Source: Membranipora membranacea (lineage: Eukaryota > Bryozoa > Gymnolaemata > Cheilostomatida > Membraniporidae). Taken from it: a stretch of DNA of 64,000 nt. The DNA lies in assembly GCA_914767715.1 (NCBI GenBank), contig OU612073.1, positions 6,634,001-6,698,000 of the forward strand, read 5' to 3'. The stretch's first letter is position 1. Each line of letters begins with the position of its first letter. Made by a program: the position numbers and the translations under genes. The notes beneath the pieces are model-generated. The model searched no databases. It saw nothing but the letters and a program-made list of their open reading frames with translations, and was not told the DNA's origin. Below are positions 48,801 through 60,600 of the stretch, in pieces.

Positions 48801-51800
48801 AATTCATTTTTTAGAAATTTATTCAAATTTATTTTAAGAAAGAAACAGCTCTTCATTACGCTGCCAAGTCGAAGTCTGTTGAGATTTGTGAGATATTAGT
48901 AAAAAGCGGAGCCAAAGGTGACAAGAAAGATAAACAAGGTCGCACACCACTTCATGCCGTGATGGAGCCTCTCATAGACAGAGCAGTAAGTGGGGGCAGA
49001 GACGGATAGGTGGGGGGATGAAAGGAGATACAGCCAAATGGAAACATTGCCTCTATGTACTTACAATATCAACAATTAACCAAAATTTTTGTTCAAGCTT
49101 CCTCTTTCAGTGATCAAAGCACTAATAAAAAAAACGAAAAGGATTTGGTCTTTCTTAATAATAATAATAATATGAACTTTATTTCCTATTCAGTGCCCAT
49201 TTCGGGGCCTATGAGAATATGGTTACATAAGATCGATGATACATGATACGACTCATCTAATTAGCGCACCCTTGTACAATGTAAGGGTGGGCAAGCTAGC
49301 CCATTGATCAGAGAGCTCATCTCCCTCAGCAGAATAGGTAGCGACCGGGATTCGAACCCGCAACTCTCAGATTGAGAAGCTCGAATCCTAACCATTACAC
49401 CACCCTGCCTGCCATTCTTCATTTCCTGCAATGACGCAAACCAAGATGATGATTATTTTGAGATACTTTTTATTTTCAGACTGAAAAGGTCAAAGTTCTT
49501 TGCGAGGAGGGCTCATCTCTGAATACGGCGGACAACGAGGGAAACACCCCTCTACACATCCTGCTAAAGAGACGCGCCCCTGGATTCTTGGAGATTCTCA
49601 GTATTCTTCAACATTTCAAAGTCAAGATTGATATGCCTAATAACGACGGCTTTACTCGTAAGTACTCAATAACAAATTGAACTGTTGGAGAAGCCAGACC
49701 CTTAATCAACTCATGGATAGCCTGGTGCAGAAAAATTTTCTCGTTTCACATAATATCATGATTCACAAGTTGTATTTCGGAGTGAGAATTGTAATGTCCG
49801 CATCGATGTTTTTTCTGTGTACCAATCTTCACCTTAATGCAGTGGCCATCCACTCTTTGTAATTATTTAAACTGCTTCATTTTATTTTATTCAAATTACT
49901 TTGTTTCTAGTCAAATTTACCGTTATGTATAATTACAGCATGGGAAGTTTACAATAAGAGCCTCCCTGAAGACATGGATAAATCTGGCTATGATCAACTT
50001 GAGGAAGTCAAACGTAGAATGGGACGTAATATACCTAAACCTGACAGAAGCAATTCTCTACCAGTTATCCATGTATTTGATACAGACGCAATAGACGGCT
50101 CCTCTAAAATCCCAGTTGGTAAATCTCCAGGTAGGTTTTAATTGCATAAGTAAGGCTAGCCTGTCTTGACAAGATCTCCAACAGGCTAATGTAAAACGAA
50201 ATTGGTAGTGTCCTCCTTAAAGTTCTTGCCTGAAGCACAGGCACCGGGTCTCATTCCAACTTACAAGTAGGGGCTTCAATTTGCAGAAGATAGAGTAGAC
50301 ATGTACCAGCTTGACAATTATACTAAGACAGGCTACTCTAGTCCATATCCCAGGTAACCGCAAAACTGTATTGTGGGTGTATCTTTGACTGAATATGGAA
50401 ATCAACGGATGAAAAAGCAAGCAGCTTATCCATATATACGCAACTGTCTTGACAAGGTTTGTTTGGTGGGTTTCGGGTTCGGTAGGTGGATGGTTGGGGG
50501 TTCGTTCCCCCTCCCCACAACAAAGCTTGTCAAGAAAGGCTACTTACCTATAAATACCACTGTCTAATTACCAACTACCAACAAATCAGACTTTCTATCA
50601 GTGTGGTCTCGGTTGAATTTTACATACTCAGTTCTTTTTCCCTATACAGATTTTCATGATTCTCGGAGGAGAAGATCAACATTGTCACAGTTAGGAACTA
50701 TGTTCAGAAAATCATTCACACTTGGAGGTTCGCCCTTCTCATCTCCTTCACCCAGCAGGAAGAGCTCACTGAACAAAGTGTCTGATGAAGGCGAAGAAGA
50801 TGACGATGGTAAGTGGAGATAACTCATGTTTATTGATATCCCACAATGCAATTTTCAGACTGACAAAAGACTACGAAAGAAATTACTATATTTTAAGAAT
50901 AAATTTAATGTGAGTTCCAAATGAAATTTCTTTGCTAATATGCAAAGCCCGCTCACACTATTCCTAGCTCAACACGTAAACTCGAAATGCTATACCTTCA
51001 TCTATCATCTCATAGCCAAGTTGGCACGTCAAAAAAGAGGTAAAAATGACAAAATCCTTATTATTATTTCAATCTCTTGAATAATCATGTGGATTTTGTG
51101 AGTATTTTTTATCGTGATTAAAACACAGAAAAGATTTAGCACCATTCAGTTTCAATCTATAAGTCATAAGTTTATTTATCCCGGAGGTTATTGGTTGTGG
51201 CATTCTTTTATCAACTAGCGTTGGATGTGATTGGATACCACTATCAGCGGACAAAGCACATTTTAAATTAAGTTTAAATTTTAACTAAAATAAATTCTAT
51301 TAAAATTTTAAGTCACATTGTAAATTAATCATATTACCCAACCTTGTAGATTGGTATCTCCCCCCTGAGGGTGAACGACTCAATATTGCTAGATCATTTG
51401 CAGCAAGCATGGAGGATTTTCACAAGCGAATGAGTGAAGTTGATTCAGATTCAGATGATAATTTAGACAGTGATTCCGGATCAGGCAGTGAGTTGCATGT
51501 GTTTTGTCACAATAGTGCATGTGGTAGAGAGTAGTGTAGGGTTGTGGAGAGAAAACTGAACCCTGTATGTCACATAGTCTTGGTGCAAGAAATAATACAT
51601 GAATTTTTTTCTAGGCCTTAAATAGTTTTCTTTGCAGAGATTATATGCTATTAAGCACCTATCACTGAAATACAAAAGTTAATAAGGTGTCACGTGAGAG
51701 CTAGTTGTCAAAACTGAATAAACTTGTCTCTATTAAATATTTTGGAAAAGTTGTATACTTCACCCCTGGAGTTTAAAAGCCTTTAATCGATAATTGTTTT

Positions 51801-54800
51801 TGGGTATCAATCATGGATCTGAGGAGCAGAAATTTGTCTCCTTCATCCATGCTGATCTCCCTGCCTCTGAGCTTTCAACATTGAAATTCGAAGCTTTTAC
51901 ACTATTGTATTATTAGAGGGAGAGTCCGAGGGAGGCTGTGGAATATCTTTCACCGCCAATTTAGATTTAGACGAAGAAGCTCTCCAGCCAAAACTGACTG
52001 AATCTGACCATAACAATAACACTGAAGGGGAAGAAGATATGGCAGTAAATATTAGCGTCAAGTCACCATCAGATGGGGAAAAGGAAGATGACATTGATGA
52101 TGTAGTTAATGAGCACCGACCTCTATGTGACAAACCTAGTACTGTGACTTTAGTAGGTAGGTATATAGGACCTAGCCAACTAATGAGTTGGCTCTAATTG
52201 GATGATGATTGGCACTCATATCTGAGCCAACACATTTGCTAATAGGACCCATTCGTTTTACTGGACATTTCTTATCCTACATTTATTGGACCCATGTGAT
52301 GACTGTTGTTTGCATATAACAAGGTTTCCTTGGTTCTGTCCTAACGTTTGACTTTAATTTACCTTTCAATAACAAAACCCACCTAGAAAGGAAAAAGGCA
52401 CCCAAGCCAATGACTTGATCCAAGACCCACAAGATTCTGACATTTAGCAAAAATGCCATTCTTCCTTACTTTACTGATTCGCTTCCTGGCCTGTTTGAGG
52501 TCCTTTATCAGTACATCTTCCCATATATAACAGGTGACGATGAGCTAATCGAACGAACCCCAGCAACCGATAAATCGAGTACTTCCACTGTTGTCGGTAA
52601 GTGTAACAATTGGACAAAATGAAATAAGCGTGATATAATAGTGCCTGAAAGTGTGTGAGTCCTTGAACGAGAAACAAATTTGAATTATGTGTAAAAATTC
52701 CTAAAGCTCTGCCCTAACTTTCAACTTAAGACACTTGCGGCAACATATATTCGCCCTGCACAATTTCTAATCTATGTTGGAGAATAAAGTAGTTGTGTGT
52801 ATTACCGGGTAGATATATATTATCTAGGTGAATCAGTATTGAGAACACGAGGGAGATTTAGGACCGGAACTGTTATCGAACACCCTGATTATGGAGACGA
52901 GGAGAGGGAATGCATAGGCGACGACGGCGCTACAGCCACTGCTAATGGTGAGGGTCACATAAAGTTATAATATTTGTGTCACATTCAAGGCTACCCAAAG
53001 ACCAGAGCATGTTATAGTCAGGCAGTCAGAGCATTGAATTTTTTTGCCATGCAAATCTGACACAAGTAACTAAGTAAATGCCTGACTATAACATGCTTTG
53101 CTTTGGTCTTTAGGTAGACCTTAAGTAACCCAAAATAGGTCACATGGTCTTGAGTACAGTACTCACTCACGCAAATTTTCCTCAATCCTACAAGTTCAAG
53201 AGCACTTGACACTACTTGATCTTTACCACTCTCATGTGTGAAACTACATAATATTGTGTTTTTCTTGCCTTGTCATGGCACTCCTTGTGTTTAAAAATGG
53301 CATCTTAATATAGTTTGTAAGTGATTTAGTTCCTTGAACAGCTGTGTGCATACACGAACGCTCCCAGGAACCAGGAACCTGCTAAGGCACGTGGGCCAGG
53401 AATATCTATCCAAAAATACTAACAGTGACTGACCAACCCTTCAACAAGATAAAAATGAGATATTGCCATAGATAGGTGTAGGTGTACATGTATTTGAAGT
53501 TCTATCCATTTAGAATGATGAAACAGCTTTTAATCTTAAAGTCCTTTGAAGCACAGTCTCACGGCCTAAGTGATCAACCGTCATGCCATCTGACTTTTTT
53601 ATAAAGAAATTGAGAACTGTTAAGCAAAACCAAGCCATACTCAGTCTGTAACCAAAGTTTCATCTAATCAATTCGTTTCATATTGAATTACCAATATTAA
53701 TTGCTTACACATTACTCAACGGGATTCTTTTTACGATATTTGTGGAGAGAGATTTTAAAATGGAACAAACAAAATTTATATTGTACAGATAACTCCGATT
53801 GCGAAGCTGATAACGAGAGTAGTGGCAGCTCGGAGACAGAGGAGACTGATTCCAGATTCACAGTGCTGACATCACAGACTGAGACGGAATGTATAAACCA
53901 CCTGACCAGCAGTGACCTTGACCTGTCAACATTGAGACACCTGAAGACTAATGAGAGCATCTTACATGTGGCTGTCAAACGAGGTGAGAAATGTTATAAG
54001 ACAGTGCATATTTGGAATTGTCTCCCCTGATAAGAATACAAATACTAATTATCTTTTTTGTGACTAATGAGTTGAGTTCTTGATCTAAATACTTTGGAAT
54101 GTGACTGCCCTACTCCTACATAAATCACTGTAGATACTAGAAACAATATTATTTTATATTATAATATATTTATAATATATTATAACTTGATGAAATTTTA
54201 TTTATTTTGTATATTTTAAAGGTTTCTCAAACTTGCTAAGACATGGATTATGCAATGGCTGTGATATGAATGATGTCGACGTTGATGGCAACACCTGCTT
54301 CCATATTGCTGCATCTCTTGGTAAAACATCTCTACTGAAAATGTAAGTTGTAGTTGATATCACAGTACATTCCCTATGGAAATTGAGGGGTCAGTTTCTG
54401 AAAAGCGGCGGCTACTTTGTACCATTGGTTATCATGCTCCCGATCGCTTATAAAATATGACGATGAGCTGCATGATGATTTATGCTTATATTTAGAGTCA
54501 TCTTGTTGTAAGCTGAGAGAAGAAAATTGCATCGGCTTTGTCCCTGTGTCTGGATGCTTGTGAAACCTCATTTTTAGCTACTATTTAATTTGGAACAAAC
54601 TCAGGTTGTTGGATAAAATCTCCAGTGACAGATCAGCAGCCTAAATATCAATGCCTGGTTAGCTACCTTACAAGGCCACTGTAAAATTGCATGATAAAAG
54701 TCTAATTTTCAATTTACAGCTTAATTTCAAGAGGCGCAGACCTCGAAATGAGAAACTCTAACGGGGAGACGACTTTGAGTTTAGCTGTTGATCATCTGTA

Positions 54801-56294
54801 TCTCAAAATGCTTGGTATCTTACTTCAAAACCCAAAAATATCAGTGGAGAATTTGGAGATGTCGTTCTACAAACTAATCCAGTAAGTTTGATTAGTGATA
54901 CCCTTAGTTGTTTTGGGCTGATTTAATGTTAGTGAGTACCAGTTGTTGTTCACTAGCTTGGTTATGAGTTTATATTAAAAAATGAGGTTGAGCTAATTGA
55001 AGCTAGCCGTAATTTTAAGTCTGCGTGAAGTGACAAACTCTTCTTCTGCAAATACTCCACTCCATTAGGATAGGAAGCTTTGAGGTTGGTCGAAGTCTCC
55101 ACAAGATAGGTAGTTTTTTGTTTTGTATGACTGTTGGACCAATGAACTGACTGAACAAATAAAACCCATCTTTCCAATTACAGTAAAAGAAGATCGCGAG
55201 ATTATACTACCCTTTTTCTGGAACACATAAACACAAGAATACACAATGAAGATAAAGAAGTTCACCTGTTACCGACCATCGCAGCTAAGTTGAGGCACGG
55301 TTTGCTTCTATACATTCTTGACCAGGTAAGGGTGCCACAATACATGTATAGAAACTGCCTTCGTAACAACCACCCCACAGGCGGAGCCTAGTTTGAGGGC
55401 TCAAACGACAGTAATATGCATTATGTCATTTGGGTATCTAACCTTCCAACATGCAGCCACAAAAAAGAAGTGTTGATCTGAGAGCTGAACACCTAATTCA
55501 TCACTGGTTGTCTTATTACCGTTGACATGAAATCATGGATTTGTGGTAAAATACACAGTGCGGCTATTTGTGGAGAAAGTACATCTGTATATAACTTTAT
55601 GTCAGTAAATGAATCTAGCTTAAATTCTGTCAGCTTCAGTGTTATGCATTGACTGGCGTTCCAGGTACGAACCTTTAAAATCTCATGCAAGCTACTTGAC
55701 AAATGTTTACAAGGGATCGGCTGTAGCATCGTACCAATCAAAGATGAGAAATTCTTTCCAGCAATCATACCTAAATTGCCATATACCTGTTCAAGACCAG
55801 ATGTGTTCCCCTAATCCATGAATATATATCGGTGCTAATTACTGTAAGATTCGGTGACTAGAAACAACACATTGATGATATGTTATGTTACCCCGCAGTT
55901 TGAGTAATGGCTTGGAACTTTGGTCCTATCAACTCAATGAATCATACTTATATTATGTTTTTCAATCTAGAAAGCCAAGGGAAGAATGAGCGAGTTAAAT
56001 TTGAACAAAAGAGACTCAGACGGCTACTGTGCGGCACATTACTGTGTCCTATATGGAAACCTGCAGCTGATTCAAGAACTCTATACTGCGGGAGCAGACA
56101 TGAAACGGAAAACAAGACCAACTAATGATGATGAGGCACCAAAAATGCTGATAACTCTTGCTGAGGAGAAAGGAAACAAAGACATTATAGCTTTTATTGA
56201 CAAGATACAGCACAAAAGGAAGTCGAGGTTTTCACTCGGTGGCTTTGCAGCGTTGCGTCGACGATCAGCCTCTGCTCCACTCGACCTTGAGTGA
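45840..56294 (+). CDS. Uncharacterised protein with two ankyrin-repeat blocks and an acidic Ser-rich middle
   Basis: Sixteen coding exons: 45840-45968, 46573-46618, 48199-48359, 48839-48985, 49480-49657, 49939-50130, 50650-50808, 51350-51487, 51917-52156, 52534-52596, 52828-52947, 53789-53983, 54222-54342, 54720-54881, 55184-55325, 55971-56294. Total 2517 nt, 838 residues. The N-terminal ankyrin block (about 70-225) shows TVLHLAVKAQ, TALHYAAKS, RTPLHAV and NTPLHILLK. The middle (about 225-575) is low-complexity and rich in D, E and S, with a basic RRRRSTLSQLGTMFRKSF patch. The second block (about 578-780) has SILHVAVKRG, NTCFHIAASLGKTSLLKILISRGADLE-type repeats and DGYCAAHYCVLYGNLQLIQEL. A basic Arg/Ser-rich C-terminus ends in PLDLE. 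Most internal introns are phase 1. I do not recognise an ortholog. A scaffold role is plausible for ankyrin proteins, but no function is shown. The ATG at 45840 follows an acceptor at 45825; a coding exon upstream cannot be fully excluded. Confidence 0.85.
45982..46120. repeat. Foldback element 'GAGTTGCTCC' family, copy in ankyrin intron 1
   Basis: The ends TAGAATAAGTTTGATCCAGT and ...GACCAAACTTGGTCTA are complementary. The inner blocks AAGTTGCTCCCATTCCACTG and CCAGTGGAAGGGGAGCAACT mirror each other, so nearly the whole element is one long hairpin. It starts only about 14 bp after the exon 1 donor. Relatives are at 56316-56474 (full), 58118-58225, 47256-47365 and 39668-39752. Confidence 0.8.
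47256..47365. repeat. Foldback 'GAGTTGCTCC' family, diverged copy
   Basis: It holds CAACTCCAGAAACAGACAAA, TCGGATCAAACTTAATC and a left arm ACCCAATTTCC-like sequence matching the family's outer arms, but with many changes. Confidence 0.5.
49157..49411 (-). mobile_element. tRNA-Glu-like SINE with (ATT)n tail in ankyrin intron 4
   Basis: On the minus strand the head starts near 49411 with a tRNA-like fold: GGTGTAATGGTTAGGATTCG (A box), an anticodon arm with CTC in its loop, and GGGTTCGAATCCCGG (B box, 49359-49345 complement). Animal tRNA-Glu shares the TGGTTAGGATTCG block. A ~170-bp body follows and ends in an ATT repeat (ATTATTATTATT, near 49172-49157). A tRNA head, unrelated body and short-repeat tail are the hallmarks of a SINE. 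Target repeats were not resolved. The head differs from the element at 45577 but belongs to the same tRNA-derived class. Confidence 0.85.
50156..50545. repeat. TAGCCTGTCTTGACAAG foldback family, two adjacent pieces
   Basis: GCTAGCCTGTCTTGACAAGA at about 50156 and its complement-like ACTAAGACAGGCTACTC near 50323-50339 delimit one piece. A second has TGTCTTGACAAGGTTTG at about 50445 facing AAGCTTGTCAAGAAAGGCTA at 50525-50544, around a G/C-rich loop. Both lie in ankyrin intron 6. Confidence 0.65.
55530..55815 (+). repeat. Dispersed ~290-bp repeat, copy 2
   Basis: Partner of 5636-5930, aligning in order and orientation. It lies in the last ankyrin-gene intron. Neither copy has recognisable termini or coding sequence. 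Confidence 0.7.
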
Positions 56295-56315
56295 AGAGTC
56301 ATTGGTCACGATTTA

Positions 56316-56474
56316 CCTAGACCAGATCTAGTCCGTTTGACAGCATTCGGAGTTGCTCCCCCTCCACTGGTCACACTGCAGGCAAAAATGAACCAATAAT
56401 TAACTACCGCTTGCGGTAATTGTCCTCTCCCAATGGAAGGGGAGCAGCTGGAAAATTGGATCAAACTTGTTCTA
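56316..56474. repeat. Foldback element 'GAGTTGCTCC' family, full copy
   Basis: TAGACCAGATCTAGTCCGTTT at the left (21-nt arm, cited by its first part TAGACCAGATCTAG) mirrors ATTGGATCAAACTTGTTCTA at the right. Inside, GAGTTGCTCCCCCTCCACTG faces CAATGGAAGGGGAGCAGCT. The centre contains TACCGCTTGCGGTA, itself a palindrome. Confidence 0.75.
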
Positions 56475-57524
56475 CAATTTATCTGTTCTCTATCAAATAT
56501 GTTTGCAGATTAACTTTAGTGGTCATTCAAACTTGGATCAATGATGGGTTAAGACATTATATTTAATCTAAGTTAGGCAGGAATAACCATGAATATGTTC
56601 CCTCCATCTCACTAGAAACCCTTATTTCAAGTGAATATTTCTACACTTGTTTTATCGCCTTTGCTTCACTGCAAGATATTGTATAATAATCATAAAATGA
56701 AGCCTTAATTTCTTTGATTTGGACTCCATACTCAAATTAATAAGAGTATTATGCTCTTTTGCGAGCACAGGCAGTGTGCCGTAAGCCTATCAACAAAAGT
56801 TTGGCACATAGGCACTACTCATTGGCGATAATTTAAATGAGGTTTTGGCTGTAATGAACCAACTCAAATGGCTTATTAGAATACATTATATTTCATAATA
56901 ATGATTTTAAATTAAAGAAAGTTTCAAAAAAGCAGTCTTGCCTGGCACAAAAATAACTACATTATATTTTCATCTTCATGAATGCCAATAAATGAGAGTA
57001 TTATAATCTAAAGCACATATACACACAGCTGCAAATCATGCGCAGTTACACAGGCTATCTTCTACGGTTTGTCCCAACTCCCTGACCGGACTCCTTGCAG
57101 GTAGTTCTTATGCGATCTATCTTTGCTAATATTGTTCAAAAGCTGAGTACCAAGCTAAGCATTAATAAAGATAGTATGACATCATCAAATATAAGAGTAT
57201 TGGATTGAACTCCGGCATGTAACAAGATAGAAAAAGGGTACCATAAGGCCTTTCAACAATACCATCAATCTAGTGTTCAACAAGCACACAGTTTAAGTTA
57301 TAATATGTATGGCAATATCGAAATACATAAGGGAAAAGATCTGTGATATGGGCTTTTCAAGCCTACCCACACAAAGCACTTGTGATACATAAAAAGTTAT
57401 TCTTATATGGGTTAATAGCTGACAATACCTTGTCACAAATTTTCGACATGAATTTAGTGCTAGCTATCTCAAAATAGACACTCACTTTACAGTAGTATGC
57501 CATGCCGGGTGTTCTAGTTGCCAC

Positions 57525-57640
57525 AATCTGTTACCACGAGTAACAAACGGGCTACCACGGGTTACCACAGGCTATAACATGCTACCACGGGTTTATCACG
57601 GGCTACCACGGGTTATCACAAGTTACTATAGGTTATCCAG
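57525..57640. repeat. Degenerate minisatellite 'GGGCTACCACGGGTTATCAC'
   Basis: About seven units of 10-20 bp built from CTACCACGGG and TTACCACGGG/TTATCACGGG occur in tandem, directly before (plus sense) the WDTC1 stop codon at 57648. They probably lie in the WDTC1 3'UTR. Confidence 0.85.
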
Positions 57641-57647
57641 GGCCTCT

Positions 57648-60600
57648 TTAGAAGGGCCTACACTGCTGCATATCATCACCACCACCGTCATCATCCGTAC
57701 CCTCCCCGTCTGATGTATTACTCCCTCTGCCTCCTCTGTTCATTCTGTATCCCATATTCATGAGCATCACCTCTAAGGGGTCAGCGTTCATTCTACGCTG
57801 ATTAGCACTGGCAGCAGCGTAGGAGTTATCTATACATCGCTCCTGCTTAACACCCTCCTAGAAAAAAGAGTATAAAAAAATAAGTGTGGGCGAACAAGCA
57901 CAACATACAGTAGTGCGCATACCGCTGCACAACACTAAGGTCTTCAACTAAGACTATAAGTCACGGGCAGTTTTGATGCCTTCTCTAGAACAACCTCCTC
58001 ATTGCTGGCCCTATCGAACTGAACTTGGAATTGATGTGAATGCCAATTTATAACTTGCATGAGGTACAATGTCTGTCCCGTTTACATTTATTCTTTCATT
58101 TATGGTTATATGATATCTTAGAACCAGTTTGATCCAATTTGTCAGCAGTCCGGTCATTCCCATCCTCCTTGTGAGTCGGCGGCTCAAACCCTCTATGCGG
58201 GCAAATCGGATCATGCTTGAATAATGATATCTAACGGTAGGGTCTCATTAAAACTAGCAAGTAGTTCAAAAGAACATTCATAACTCCATTGATGAGATAA
58301 ATAGGAACAAAGTTTAAATTTTTATGGCTACAACAATCATATATACATATACACATAAACACATTAAAACATATATACATATATGTATACATGTATACAT
58401 GTACACGATATACATACCGGCTGCGGACTCCAGAGTCTAACGACTTTATCTATACCACTGGTAGCTAGCACACAGGTAGTAGGGTGGGGCTGTACACAGT
58501 TCACTATACAGTCGTCTCCCCTCAGTGTTCTCACTATGTTAGTCGTCTCTCTATCCCATATGAAGAATGACCCGTCATCAGAGCCTGCTGCTATATACTG
58601 TCCATTACTAGGGGAAGAAGAAGTAGTTATCATATGAAATATTATCTTACATGTTATTCTTTATTCAGAGAATCAATCATGTCTGAAATGTGTCTGATCA
58701 CATAATGCCTGCACTTTTATATCTGTTTTTACTCTAGATATCTCATGGTTGGCTTTGCCCCATGCAATCAGACACTATCTCGAAGGACAGGGATAGCCCA
58801 GCTGATAGGACTGGCTGTATGCAAATTCACAACCTATTTCCCGATTCGGTCCCCACACAAATCTTTTTGTTATGGTTGAATTGGAACTAGGAAGGTACTA
58901 AACTTAAACAAGAAAACAGCCGTTAACTTGCACATCAAATCAAAAAGGAGAGCTGTACGATCACTTGATTGCTACTTGGCTTGTGAGTTGTGCAAGAAAT
59001 TTCCGGAGCCACACTGGTATGGACCAAAAGCACAAATAATAATTGAGCAGTCATTCAACAATATAAACTGAGGATGACTTACTCTCCAATAAAGTTGGCC
59101 TCCTTGATGTCTGTGGTTGTATTACAATGTCCACAGTATCTTTGCTCATAGTCCCTAGCCTTAGATCTCCAATTTGTCTCCTGTTTACTAGCTTTTTGAA
59201 GGGGGTCTTCAATACTGCCTTCGGTGTCATCACTATCACGTTCTTCCTCTATAAAGCCAAGATGATGAATGGAATGTTAGCCTTAAATGATGTTTATACC
59301 CAAATCCAACAATCAATAATCTCAAGACTCTGTGTTTTTGTGCGCTCCCTGTAGCAAGTTTTGAGGCCATATTCGGTATTTAAAGCTATTGTAGTCCACA
59401 CTGACATCAAGACTACACTATTGTCATGTGTATCTCTGATCGTCAATTTAGTACAAGTACGTAACATGTGCAAGGCCCTAATTAGGAAAATTGAACTCAG
59501 GTCGTCACGCCAAACTCCTTGTAATGGTGCTCATGCTAAGTGAATTAGTTCAATCTCTAACAATCAGAGATATACATGCAATAGTATATCATGTCATCAG
59601 TGTGATTTTAGTCTTCAAATTAATTGTCAAAACCTCATCCACGGTACTTACCTGTAAGCCGGGCCTTTCTTTGTGCCTCTTTGACCACAGCCTGCTCTGT
59701 ATCATGTAGTAATGATTCGAATGAGTGTCCATTAGCTTGGTCTGGGAATAACCTCCTGAAATGACCTTGACATTCCAGTGCTTCCTGCACTCGACCGAGT
59801 TGTAGCAGACATCTACAAAGCCTATAAAAGGCCTTACACTGACTGCTGTTCAGCTGGATAGCTTTAATGCAGTCATTTAAAGCGGCATATACATCACCAT
59901 CCCTGCAAAGGAGTAAAATTGTTAAGATGCAATTTGAAGTTGATCAGGAAGAAAAACGCTGAATAAATTGAGGATGTTGGCTTTTGTCAAGAACAGCCAT
60001 TTAGAATGGATTATATGTATGTAACAGCTAACTATCTAACACCGTACAAGCAATAACCATCATCACAGTGGAATATTCAGTTACCAGAGTTACAGACAGG
60101 TTGGGACTGAATCCCAGCTAGGTTGACTTTAAGCCTTTTTATACTAAGAACTAGAAGCTGAAGTGAGATGCAACTGTCCTAGTCATTATCATGCACTACC
60201 TATTAAGTCGCATAATATCCACATATTATCCTTACCAATTCCTCTTTAGTAATGCTGCCGCTCTATTACTGTATAGAACTGCTGCTGAAGGGCACATAAT
60301 GATGGCTCTATTGTAGACAGCAATGGACTCGTCATAATACTGCCTCTGAAAGCTATGATTGGCTGCTTGCTTCATGAGTTCTATTTTTGGAGGTAATGTC
60401 AATGCGGGACCTCCCCCCGCTGCGGCTTCAGAATCTGAGCCTCCTCGTATATCATTTAGATTAATTGTTATATGATTTGAAGAGACTGTTGGACCACTGT
60501 TTTGTCTTTGAGCTGACTTGTGATGAAACCCGTTCGCTCCTCCAGAATTATCCCCACAACCTGTGAAATTGTCATGAAAAACTATGAAATTTATAATATA

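Larger units (their letters stand above)
56295..57647. other. Convergent intergenic region between the ankyrin gene and WDTC1
   Basis: The stops of the two genes face each other. A foldback element (56316-56474) begins about 20 bp after the ankyrin stop, so it may be transcribed in that 3'UTR. A minisatellite lies next to the WDTC1 stop. No other gene is seen. Confidence 0.5.

Noticed and set aside
49340-49411. Functional tRNA-Glu gene on the minus strand
   Set aside because: The acceptor ends do not pair properly and a non-tRNA body with an ATT tail follows. It is a SINE.
57525-57640. CRISPR-like array
   Set aside because: Units are short, degenerate and contiguous without unique spacers, in a eukaryotic 3'UTR context. 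Ordinary minisatellite.
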